A stretch of DNA of 22,380 nucleotides from Plantago elongata (Eukaryota > Streptophyta > Magnoliopsida > Lamiales > Plantaginaceae): assembly GCA_036897095.1 (NCBI GenBank), contig JAYMSP010002816.1, positions 1 through 22,380 of the forward strand. Reading direction: 5' to 3'. This document shows, in pieces, positions 1 to 8,414 of this stretch. The notes under the pieces were generated by a model. That model saw only the letters and a list, made by a program, of their open reading frames with translations. It was not told the origin of the DNA and did not search any database. Within the stretch, counting starts at the first letter, position 1; each line of letters begins with the position of its first letter. The translations under genes were made by a program, and so were the position numbers.

Positions 1-533
1 AAGCTCTCTGAAAACATAGCTGAAAAGTTATAAGAGAAGCTTACCTGACAATCAACTTATAACCAACACCATCAAGGTGTGGAGTACAGCAAGTACTTGG
101 TTTGGAAAATCAAGGAAAAGCTCCAAGGTTATCTTGAGTACAGGAAGTACTTGGCTCGAGGAGCTAGGGAAAACTCAGGGGGAACATTTGGTTGGGAACC
201 ATTGTTCGTAGGGATCTTATAATAGGATTATTGTAAGATGAACTCAATTATATGTTCTAGTGAATTCCAGGTCTCAGAAAGGTCGAGTTGATTAATTTGA
301 GGATTAAGCCAGCTCCAGATACCACTATAAATAGTTGAGTTATTTACTTTATTGTACTTACTTTCCAGCATTACACACACACACACACACACATTATTAC
401 TGCTAAGCACAATCATGTTTATCTATCGCTTAAAGTCTTCTACTCTCTGAATCTAAGTATCAGAAACCTCCCAGTTTCCGAGAAAGACTGTTTATCGATG
501 AAAGTTTAAAAAAACTTTTCCCCCCCCCCCCCC
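1..533 (+). mobile_element. Partial long LTR, family A (3' part)
   Basis: The window opens inside a long terminal repeat. The stretch is clearly similar to the reverse complement of 18338-19720; for example CTGACAATCAACTTATAACC and the motif around AATTATATGTTCTAGTG occur in both. It includes an (AC)n microsatellite at 373-393 that is also present in the minus-strand copy. The copies stop matching at a poly-C tract (520-533), so the true LTR end (expected ...CCCAACA) is missing. Compared with the minus-strand copy, an 848-bp block is absent just after the (AC)n tract. There is no primer-binding site or retroelement protein after it, so it is a fragment. The long LTR with TGTTAGG...CCAACA ends and a C-rich 3' end resembles copia SIRE/Angela-type LTRs; that family assignment is inference. 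Confidence 0.75.
373..393. repeat. (AC)n microsatellite inside LTR
   Basis: This is a run of AC dinucleotides about 21 bases long. A matching (GT)n run at 19321-19340 sits at the equivalent place of the inverted LTR copy, so the microsatellite belongs to the LTR family and did not arise here independently. Confidence 0.9.
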
Positions 534-1381
534 TCAGTCTTTGAGCAGCTTCTAAAACTGTTATTTTGACCTCGATGTTGTAGTTCCTCAAACTCCTCTC
601 TTCTCGAGTGCCTCCTACCTTGTGCGAGACGATGTTACAGTCATTTATTGATCTGTTATAGTTCTCGAGGAATGCATATATGGATTTGAGCGAGTTGTTA
701 TATGGTTGATCATTTCTGGTGCATGGGGGCATTTAGGACATCATATGATATCTACACCTTGAATTCTTCACATAGTGTATTTGGGTCTGACAGAGAATTG
801 AAGTAAAGTATGGTTGCAAACGAGATATAGCAGTAGTAATCTCTCGTACCAATACATATTTGGGAACATACAAATTTATGAATTTAGTAGTAGTTGGTTT
901 GATTGTTTAAGTTACTTTGGACTTTTTAGGAATAGTGGATTATATAAATTATATAATTATTTCTAAAATGTTATTAAAAATAAAAAGAAAAGAAAAGGAA
1001 GTGAACAATTTTACCGAAACATCCTAAATTATAAAAGTGGAAAAACTTTTATAGTACATATAAAATCATATTTACATGTACAAGTAAATTGACTAATGTT
1101 TCAATACATAATTCTCAAGGTAACATGAATAGATTTAGCATGGTATTGCATTAAGTATTGTGTTAGTAATTTGTCAATCAAGAATGAAAGTATCAAAGTG
1201 GACACGTGCTCTTCTAACCTCCAAACGACAGCATCATAAAACATATGCCAACCAAGCAATTTCCACTAACATTCCCAGCCAATTTCGGGCAACGTAGAAT
1301 CAATATAACTCAAACTCAGACCAGTGTTGTTCCCACTGCCTAATCCGAGAAACTAAAACACTTGTAATTCATCTTTTTACC
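534..1381. other. Intergenic stretch, no gene recognised
   Basis: This is AT-rich sequence between the LTR fragment and the gypsy element. A minus-strand open frame covers roughly 532-732 (encoding ...LENYNRSINDCNIVSHK...), but I do not recognise it and see no start context, splice sites or similarity elsewhere in the window. The part after about 900 is very AT-rich with no visible structure. Confidence 0.5.
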
Positions 1382-2478
1382 TGTTATGTCTCAAGTCGGT
1401 TCTCTGGCTGATTGGAAGGCAACGGTTATGTCTTGTTTCAAAGGAAAGAAATCGCACAACAATTTAGGTGAAGAAATGAAGAAGCCATCAGATCAAAGAT
1501 GATCCAACGACTACTGCTAGCTCGTACAACGATCGATCTAAGCCATCAAGCCCAATCAAAATCAACTGTCCATGAACGTCCAAGTACGAAACCTTCGTAC
1601 TTTCACCCATGACGTCCATTTCGTGTGTTTTCTGTCTTTCAATTTCATCAATAATCAGTGCAGCATTCGATCTTCAATCGAGTCATCCCTGACGTTGAAT
1701 TTAGGTTTCATTTTCAGTCCGTTAGATCAACTCTAGGGTTATCACCCTATTTATTGTAATCGTTGTTCATCATTTTCACTAGGGTGTAACTGAACCGAAC
1801 GTTCGTAAAAAGTTTGTGAAAGAAATCGATCAACGTTCGGTTCGTGTTCGAATTTGACCGAACCGAACAGTTCGTGAACATGTTCGTGTAGATAACGAAC
1901 CGAACACGAACATATTTATTATTGTTCGATAGTTCACAAACGGTTCGCGAACAAATTAAATATTTAATAAAATTACAATATATATTAATCTTATATAACC
2001 AAGTGGTAGTTATATTTATATAATTAATATATCCAATACATAGGTGGAGTATAATATTTATAAAATGATATTATAAATTTTTTAGTTTATTATTATTTTA
2101 TGACAATTAATGTGAAGTTTTTGTATTTTTATTATATTATAATTAATTTTATGTCTTTGACGAACCGAACAATCAAACGTTAACGAACGAACACGAACTT
2201 GTTAAAATATTATTGAACCGAACACGATTAAAAACTCAAGATGTTCATCGAACACGAACCGAACGAACGACTTATCGAACGAACGAACGTTTTCTAAGCA
2301 AATTGTTCGGTTCGTTCGGTTCGAAATAAACCCCTAAATTTTCAGTATCAGTGAATTAGCCGCTATTTTTAGCAATTTCTCCCTAATTCGTCTTTACTTC
2401 TCCCATTTCGTTTATATTTCTCCCATTTCACTCTCTAATCTATCCTTTGTTACGTAAACATTGCTCGGGGACGTAACA
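1382..2478 (+). repeat. Left LTR of gypsy element, split by a MITE
   Basis: The ends are TG...CA and align with the right LTR at 7016-7559. It is about twice as long because a roughly 558-bp MITE interrupts it after CATTTTCA (1771-1778). The two LTRs also differ by smaller indels: about 16 bases extra here near 1421-1437, and about 32 bases missing here near 1487, where the right LTR has the extra block around 7100-7135. Many point differences suggest an old insertion. Confidence 0.9.
1779..2336. mobile_element. hAT-like MITE nested in the left gypsy LTR
   Basis: This is a non-coding AT-rich insertion with related ends: CTAGGGTGTAACTGAACCGAACG at the left and, read on the other strand, TTAGGGGTTTATTTCGAACCGAACG at the right. 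GAACCGAAC and GTTCGGTTCG motifs crowd both arms. It is bordered by CATTTTCA (1771-1778) and AATTTTCA (2337-2344), an 8-bp duplication with one mismatch. The right LTR of the host element (around 7418-7425) holds the undisturbed site CATTTTCAGTATC, a natural empty-site control. TAGGG-type ends plus an 8-bp duplication fit non-autonomous hAT elements. There is no transposase. Confidence 0.82.
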
Positions 2479-2480
2479 AA

Positions 2481-2495
2481 TTGGCATCAAGATCC
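2481..2495 (+). other. Degenerate primer-binding site of gypsy element
   Basis: TTGGCATCAAGATCC lies two bases after the left LTR. It resembles the TGGTATCAGAGCC complement of initiator tRNA-Met but with several differences, so the priming tRNA is inferred. Confidence 0.5.
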
Positions 2496-3575
2496 AGCTT
2501 CCGCGAATCCTCTGAATATGAAGCTTATTTACCAAACATGACTTCATCACATGTTAACCAACTTAACACTGTAGCTCAGCAACAACAAACACTTCAGGAG
2601 AGTTTGGAAGAGATTGCTGCAAAACAAGTGAATGATAAGGCGGCTAGGATACTATAGCTCTGAATCAAAACACTGAAGCTAACCAACTCAAGGCAGTCTT
2701 ACAGGTGGTTCAAAACAGACTGGATCAGATGCATGAACATATGAGTGGAGCACACTCCAGACTCAGTGTTGGGACAAGCACCACCACATCCATCTGTGGG
2801 AATAAGCACTAGATTTGTTGAAGGTGAGCATTCTAATATGATGCAAAATAGTAGGTCTCATGGTAATAACTACAATCCTAAAGTTGAGTTTCCTAGATTT
2901 GATGGAACAAATCCCCATTCTTGGTTGTTAAGCTGTGAAACTTACTTTAAAGTTGTTCCTGATATACCTGATGAGCAAAAGGCCTATCTTGTTGTTGTAA
3001 ACTTTGATGATGAGACTAAAAGTTGGTTTCAGACCTTTACCATTGACCATAGGTCTTTGTCTTGGCAGTATTTTGTGGAAAGTGTATGTGAAAGGTTTGG
3101 TGATGTTAACGAAGAAACTGTAGTAGAAGATTTACTAATATGCACAGACTGGCACTTTACATGAATATGTCAAGAAATTTGAGAGGGGAAAGGCTCTTTT
3201 CACATTGTTTGGGAGTAAATAGAGTGAAGCTTTTTATATTGGGATATTTGTGAAGGGTCTGAAAGAGGAGTTAAGGGTAGCTGTTTTAGGACAACATCCC
3301 TCTACACTTAAACAGACTATACAATATGCTTTTGAGCAGGATCAAATATATGACTGCTGGTATAAAAAGTTAAGGGGAACTAACAAACCTGTGATGAGTA
3401 ATATCAAGGGAGTACAATAGGTTGTTGCTCAGAAGCCAAAGCAGCTAGTTGATCATTCACAAATACCAAGAAATTTCTCACTAAGGAAGAAATGGCAAAG
3501 AGAAGAGAGGCTGGTCTTTGCTTCAATTGTGATGAGAAATGGGTAAAGGGGCACAAGTGTGCAACTACAACCTTG
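2490..3575 (+). pseudogene. gag: gag of the gypsy element, broken
   Basis: This encodes the structural capsid protein of the retrotransposon. The clearest open part (about 2745-3140) has the capsid-like retrotransposon gag core with FPRFDGTNPHSWLLSCETYF, a typical plant Ty3/gypsy signature. The frame then shifts near 3138, continues with HEYVKKFERGKALF and ELRVAVLGQHPSTL, and has further stops (for example near 3218 and 3418). It resumes in an open frame with a zinc knuckle at 3519-3560, CFNCDEKWVKGHKC, the usual plant chromovirus C-x2-C-x7-H-x-C form. The upstream part (about 2490-2740) has a glutamine-rich segment broken by stops. Confidence 0.85.
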
Positions 3576-3659
3576 TATATTATAATGACAGATGAAGAAG
3601 TTGAAGTTGAAGCTGAAGCCTATGCCAAAAGTAAACAAGAAGAGGTGGTAGAAGAAGTC

Positions 3660-4134
3660 ATTGTAGCTACAGAGAACACATGGTTGATCTCATTACATGC
3701 CATTTCTGGGAGCATAAGTGCTAATACTTTCAAGTTTATGGGAAAACACAAGAGGCATGACTTGTGTATCCTGGTAGTACTTGCACTTTCATTGATGAAG
3801 AAACTGCTCACAGGTGGGATGTAAAATTATGCAGGCTTCACCAATGTGCATTAGTGTAGCTGGTGGAGGGACTCTCATCAGTAGACATGTTTGTCCTAAC
3901 TTTGAATGGAGCATTCAAGAGCATCACTTCGGTTATCCAGTGAGTGCGCTCAATCTGGGAGGTTATCAAATGGTGCTTGGTGGTGATTGGATGAGAGTAC
4001 TATATCCACCTGAATTTGATTATGAAAAAATGCAGTTGACCCTGAAGAGATCAATAACTGGGAAGGGAGAATGCAAATTATTGTCTAGTGAAAATTTCAA
4101 CAAGCTACTGAAGAAGGGACTAATTGGAGCTTGA
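3660..4134 (+). pseudogene. Aspartic protease region of gypsy element, broken
   Basis: The retroviral-type protease segment lies between gag and the reverse transcriptase. ISLHAISG is followed by the active-site region near 3764-3805, which reads YPGSTCTFIDEETA in a different frame from its surroundings. The family motif is D-S-G-(S/A)-T, so the catalytic aspartate position reads tyrosine and the serine reads proline. Downstream NLGGYQMVLGGDWMRV (around 3951-3998) is the conserved protease C-terminal flank of plant Ty3/gypsy polyproteins (usually LGxxDWL). Frameshifts on both sides and the altered active site make it inactive. Confidence 0.8.
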
Positions 4135-4158
4135 TGACAAATTTTTGCAGTCACTGCT

Positions 4159-4790
4159 ATGGAGAGAAATGAAGTAGTTAGACCTGAGATTCAGCAGGTA
4201 CTGGAGGAATTTCCAGATGTATTTGCGGAACCAAAGGCATTACCTCCTCACATAAGCATAGATTATCAGATCACTCTCAAACCTGATGCCATACCAAAGA
4301 AGCAGTCTCCTTACAGGTATTCACATGCCTTTAAAGCTGAAATTGAGTCAATTATACATGATATGTTAGAGAGTGCTATTATTCAGCATAGTTCCAGTGC
4401 TTTTGCTGCACCAATCTTACTTGTTAAGAAGAAAGATGGGTCTTGAGGATGTGTGGATCATAGGTACTTGAATGAACTAACTGTGAAGCATCAATACCCA
4501 ATGACAATCCTTGATGAGCTACTGGATGAGTTACATGGGGCAAAACTATGTTCTGAAATTGATTTGAGGTCTGGATACCATCAAATAGAATGAAGAAGGA
4601 AGATATTCATTTCACAGGCTTCAAAACACATCAGGGACACTATGAATTTCTAGTGATACCCTTTGGACTTAGCAATGCTCCTGCCACTTTTCAATCCTTG
4701 ATGAATCAGATATTTGCTGAGCACTTGAGAAAATTCATCTTGGTATTTTTTGATGACATTCTTGTGTAAGTCCTTGGGTGGAGACACATC
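4159..4790 (+). pseudogene. Reverse transcriptase of gypsy element, broken
   Basis: The RNA-dependent DNA polymerase domain of the pol polyprotein. It begins with the linker EIQQVLEEFPDVFAEP, then the RT fingers with SSAFAAPILLVKKKDGS. The next codon is a stop (TGA at 4444-4446) where the family normally has tryptophan, a probable TGG to TGA change. The same frame continues with VDHRYLNELTVKHQYP and [12 protein letters not shown] (first catalytic Asp), then a frameshift near 4590. The new frame reads [19 protein letters not shown] and VFFDDILV, the catalytic F-x-D-D box (about 4742-4766), before another stop. The thumb is disrupted after 4790. Confidence 0.92.
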
Positions 4791-5530
4791 GGAAACATTT
4801 GAGAATTGTGCTTGAAATACTGGGGAAGCACACTCTATATGCCAAGGCAAGCAAGTGTTCATTTGGACTAGAGAGTGTTGAATACTTGGTCCATATCATA
4901 TCAGGATCAGGTGTGGCTACTGATCCACAAATGATTGAAGCAATCAGAAACTGGCCAGTGCGAAAGAGCAAAGACATTGAACGAACTGAGAGGTATTCTT
5001 GGTCTTATTAGGTACAACAGAAAATTCATTAAGGGGTATGCACACATTTGTAACCCTCTATATGAACTACTCAAGAAAGACAATTTTCATTGGAGTAACA
5101 GGACGGAAGAGGCATTTCAGCAGCTCAAGGAAATAATGAGTTCAGCACCTGTATTGGTTTTGCCTGACTTCTCAAAGCCATTTCAACTGCAGACTGATGC
5201 ATCTGGTTCAGGCATAGGGGTTGTGTTGACTCAGGGAGAAGGACCCATTGCATACCTGAGTAAGGCATTGGGAGTGAAACACATTGCCTTGTCTACATAT
5301 GAAAAAGAATTTCAGGCTATTCTATTGGCAGTGGACAAGTGGAAGCACTATCTGCAGGGTCACAAATTCATAATCATGACTGATCAGCATAGCTTGAAGC
5401 ATTTATTGGATCAAAAAATAACCTCTGCTCTCCAACAAATAAATTGCCAAGCTGCTAGGTTTGGACTATGAAATTTGCTATACGAAAGGAGTTGAGAACA
5501 AAGTTGTTGATGCTTTGTCAAGGATGAGAC
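4778..5530 (+). pseudogene. RT connection and RNase H domain of gypsy element
   Basis: This stretch degrades the RNA strand of the RNA-DNA hybrid during reverse transcription. The segment before RNase H (HTLYAKASKCSFGLESVEYL, then ELRGILGLIRYNRKFIKGY in a shifted frame) is the conserved RT-RNase H connection. RNase H follows with FQLQTDASGSGIGVVLTQ (first Asp), LSTYEKEFQAILLAV (Glu) and IIMTDQHSLKHLL (Asp), so the acidic residues are kept. The frame breaks near 4980 and 5465, after which YTKGVENKVVDALSRM, the conserved end of this region, is read in another frame. Confidence 0.88.
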
Positions 5531-5556
5531 ATGAAGAAGATGCATAGTTATATCAT

Positions 5557-6545
5557 TTGAGTAACATAGTACCTCAATGGAATATTAGAGTGCAAGGTAG
5601 TTATGAGGGAGATAGTAAAGCTCAGGAAATTGTTGCAGCTTTAACTATAGATGCCAATAGCAATCATGGATTTGCTTACTTGAATGGAGTTCTCATATAC
5701 AATGGGAGATTGTTTATTGGGGATAAACCTGAAGTTAAAGAGATGTTGATCAGACACTTGCATGAATCATCTGTAGGGGGGCACTCAGGCATGTATGCTA
5801 CATATCAGAGAGCCAAATCTATGTTCAGCTGGCCTGGAATGAAGAAGATATTTATCATTTCATCATGGCATGTGATGTTTGTAAAATGAGCAAGGGAGAG
5901 AATGATGCTTACCCAGGTCTACTGCGGCCATTACCCATTCAGATCAATGTTGGAGTCACATTACTATGGATTTTGTAGTGGGATTGCCAAAATCAAATGG
6001 GAAGGATAGCATTTTAGTGGTGGTTGACAGGTACACTAAATATGCTGATTTCATAGCATTATCTCATCCCTACGCAGCTGAGCACATTGCTAGATTATTT
6101 GTGGATCATATATACAAGTTACATGGTATGCCAATCAGTGTGGTTACTGATAGAGAGAAGGTGTTCACAAGTAAATTCTATAAAGAGTTTTTCAAGATTC
6201 TAGGGACTGAGTTGCATTACTCAACTGCCTACCAACCTCAGCCAATGCCTGGAAAGTTACATGAGGTCCATGGTCAGTCAACAACAGACAAAGTGGTCAA
6301 AATGGTTGTCACTAGCTGAATTCTGGTACACCACTTGTTACCATCCAGCTCTGAAGCTCACTCCATTTCAAGCATTGTATGGGTATGAGCCACCACATTT
6401 GTCTATTGGACCTTATTTACCTGCTACTCATGAGAGAATTAATCAGTGGATGCAAGAGAAGAGTAGAATCACTCAATTGCTGAAGGAAAACTTGATAGTT
6501 GCACAGAGCAGGATGAATTTTTATGCTGGTAGAAAAAGGTGAAAG
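5557..6545 (+). pseudogene. Integrase of gypsy element, catalytic Glu deleted
   Basis: DDE integrase that would insert the cDNA. The N-terminal HHCC zinc finger is partly visible as HLHESSVGGHSGMYATYQ with WPGMKK (5755-5845); the CC half falls after a frameshift near 5850. The catalytic core at 5966-6230 has VVVDRYTKYADF (first Asp) and VVTDREKVFTSKFYKEFF (second Asp), then STAYQPQ. Immediately afterwards, near 6238-6250, about eight family-conserved codons (TDGQTE-type, carrying the third catalytic residue, Glu) appear to be missing. The frame changes and CLESYMRSM then LAEFWYTTCYHPALKLTPF follow. Loss of the Glu would inactivate it even without the stops. Confidence 0.88.
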
Positions 6546-6609
6546 AAGCTTTGAAGTTGGTGATGAGGTTTACCTCAAGCTATAAGCTTATAGGCAATCA
6601 TCTGTACCA

Positions 6610-6995
6610 TTGAGGAAGAATGTCAAACTGTCTTCAAAACACTATGGCCCTTTTGTGGTGATACAGAAGGTTAGAAAGGTTGCCTATAAGTTACAGTTAA
6701 CCCCGGAGAGTACCATACATCCAGTTTTCCATGTCTCATTACTGAAGAAGAAGATCAGCTCCCAAATACATCCCATCTCCCACATTGCACCTTACAACTC
6801 CGCCTTACAACTCCTGATGGATAGTTTCAAGTGCTACCAGAAAAGATTTTGGCCAGGCGTATCATATCAGGCAATAACATTGCCAATCCTCATGTTCTTA
6901 TCCACTGGTCCAACTCTACTCCAGAAGAAGCCACTTGGGAGGATTATTCAGTGATGAAACATAAATTTCCTCAGTTTGATTCTAATGAACAAGAA
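6610..6995 (+). pseudogene. Integrase C-terminal region with chromodomain
   Basis: This is the end of the pol polyprotein. KLSSKHYGPFVVIQKVRKVA and HPVFHVSLLKKK are the GPF/Y-type module of Ty3/gypsy integrases. After a frameshift near 6825 the chromodomain-like tail reads PEKILARRIISGNN, VLIHWSNSTPEEATWEDY and KHKFPQF. The VLIHW...ATWED pattern is the plant chromovirus chromodomain, which is thought to steer integration toward particular chromatin. It places the element among the chromoviruses. Two frames are needed to read the region, so it is broken. Confidence 0.85.
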
Positions 6996-7000
6996 TCATT

Positions 7001-7015
7001 CCAAGGAGAGGGACA
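7001..7015 (+). other. Polypurine tract of gypsy element
   Basis: The purine-rich stretch AAGGAGAGGGA lies directly before the right LTR, the expected position of the plus-strand primer. Confidence 0.75.
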
Positions 7016-7559
7016 TGTTATGTCTCAAGCTGATTCTCTAGCTGAATGGAAGTTTCAAAGGAAAAAAGTCGCGCAACAATTTAAGTGAAGAAATGAAGAA
7101 AACGGCTTTGAAAGAGACTTTAAGTCACAACCGTCAGATCAAAGATGATCCAATGACTACTGCTAGCTCGTACAACGATCAATCTCAGCCATCAAGCCCA
7201 ATCAAGATCAACGGTCCCTGAACGCCCTAGTACAGCACCTTCGTACTTACACCCATGGCATCTATTTCGTGTGTTTTTTGTCTTCCAATTTCATCAATAA
7301 TCAGTGCAGCATTCAATCTTCAATCGAGTCATCTCTGACATCAAATTTATGTTTCATTTTCAGTCCGTTAGATCAACTCAAGGGTTATCACCCTATTTAT
7401 TGTAATTGTTGTTCATCATTTTCAGTATCAATGAATTAGCCGCTGTGCTAAAGCAATTTCTCCCTTATTCGTCTTTACTTCTCCCATTTCGTCTATTTTT
7501 CTCCCATTTCACTCTCTAATCAATCCTTTGTTACATAAACATTGCTCGAGGACATAACA
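7016..7559 (+). repeat. Right LTR of gypsy element
   Basis: This LTR runs from TGTTATGTCTCAAGC to GGACATAACA. It is 544 bp, uninterrupted, and shows the LTR as it was before the MITE entered the left copy. Its outward plus-strand transcription, if any, would run toward the 3' end of the minus-strand thioesterase gene at 8292. Confidence 0.92.
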
Positions 7560-8291
7560 TTGCCACCGAGATTACATATATCCAGCAGATTTTGTGGTTG
7601 AATTTCAAAGACCAAATTGAAAATTTGAAGAAGATGAGTTTTGTTGTGTAAGAGAATTAATTAGGAAAATTCACAGGTAAGACGAATGTTGTTTGGAAGC
7701 GTTGTAGCCATCTTTCCTATGAATTTGACAATCGATTCTCTAACATCGGACCCATGTCCTGTTAATCACTTGGTTGACGTGCAAATTGTGGTGAATTTGG
7801 AAAAGGAGGAGGAGAAGTGGTGAATTTGGAAAAGGAGGAGAAGAAAGGGAATCACAATGATGATGGTGATGATGCACTGAAACTAGTAGGCAATGGATGA
7901 AAAGAGGGAAAAGAGAAGGCTGAAATAAAGAAGAGTTACACGCACCACGCGCTTATTTCCCGAGAGTGGGAATTGCCAACGTTTTTTCTAAATTTGTACA
8001 GGAGAGTGGCAAATTTGGACAAAATTGAATGTTAGAATTGAGCCTTCCTCGCGCTCCATGTTTGGTTATTATATTACATTTAATGCCTCGGCTTTGCTAC
8101 GACAAATACAGATCATTAACTCATACTACTAAGTGCTTAACAATATTGCTTACTTTACATAACTTTCACTAATTCCTTTGTGTATGGTATTTCCCAACAT
8201 GCAGTATGCTTCTCCAAATTAGCAACCAACAGATTAATATGATATTGGAAAGCAAAGCTTTTATACGGTGTGACTGAATATTTTGACAGCA
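7560..8291. other. Intergenic, downstream flank of the thioesterase gene
   Basis: No gene is recognised here. The part next to 8292 would be the 3' UTR of the minus-strand thioesterase gene; AT-rich candidates for polyadenylation signals lie around 8068-8090 (ATTAAA- and AATATAATAA-like on the minus strand) but none is decisive. A short tandem duplication occupies 7788-7842. Confidence 0.5.
7788..7842. repeat. Two-copy tandem duplication
   Basis: GTGGTGAATTTGGAAAAGGA followed by a GGAGAA tail occurs at 7788-7816 and again at 7817-7842, a direct duplication with a 3-bp length difference. It lies outside any recognised gene. Confidence 0.85.
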
Positions 8292-8414
8292 TTATTCTTT
8301 TGACTCTCCATGCCGGAGGAACTGAGTAAACTTGGATCTCACCTCTACTGGGATACGGACAGGCCTATAGTTCTTGTCAAGCCAAACAGCTGTAGCTCTT
8401 GCCTCAACAATAGG
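8292..8414 (-). CDS. ALT (MKS2-like): Thioesterase exon 5 and stop
   Basis: This exon follows acceptor TTTTCTCCTGTAG and encodes residues 160-199 ([40 protein letters not shown]), then TAA at 8294-8292. The AVWLD-x-x-YRPVRIP block is the conserved C-terminal strand of the family. Confidence 0.94.
   Translation of the reverse strand, partial: PIVEARATAVWLDKNYRPVRIPVEVRSKFTQFLRHGESKE

Larger units (their letters stand above)
1382..7559 (+). mobile_element. Ty3/gypsy chromovirus LTR retrotransposon, inactive
   Basis: This is a complete but dead LTR retrotransposon on the plus strand. Its LTRs (1382-2478 and 7016-7559) both start TGTTATGTCTCAAG and end ...TAACA. A possible 5-bp target duplication flanks it (TTACC at 1377-1381, TTGCC at 7560-7564, one mismatch). 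The inside runs gag with zinc knuckle, protease, reverse transcriptase, RNase H, integrase, chromodomain-like tail: the Ty3/gypsy order, with the C-terminal chromodomain that defines chromoviruses. Without the MITE in the left LTR the element is about 5.6 kb, which with short LTRs and a tRNA-Met-like primer site would suit the Reina clade; that clade call is inference. All reading frames carry stops and frameshifts, so it cannot move itself. Confidence 0.93.
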
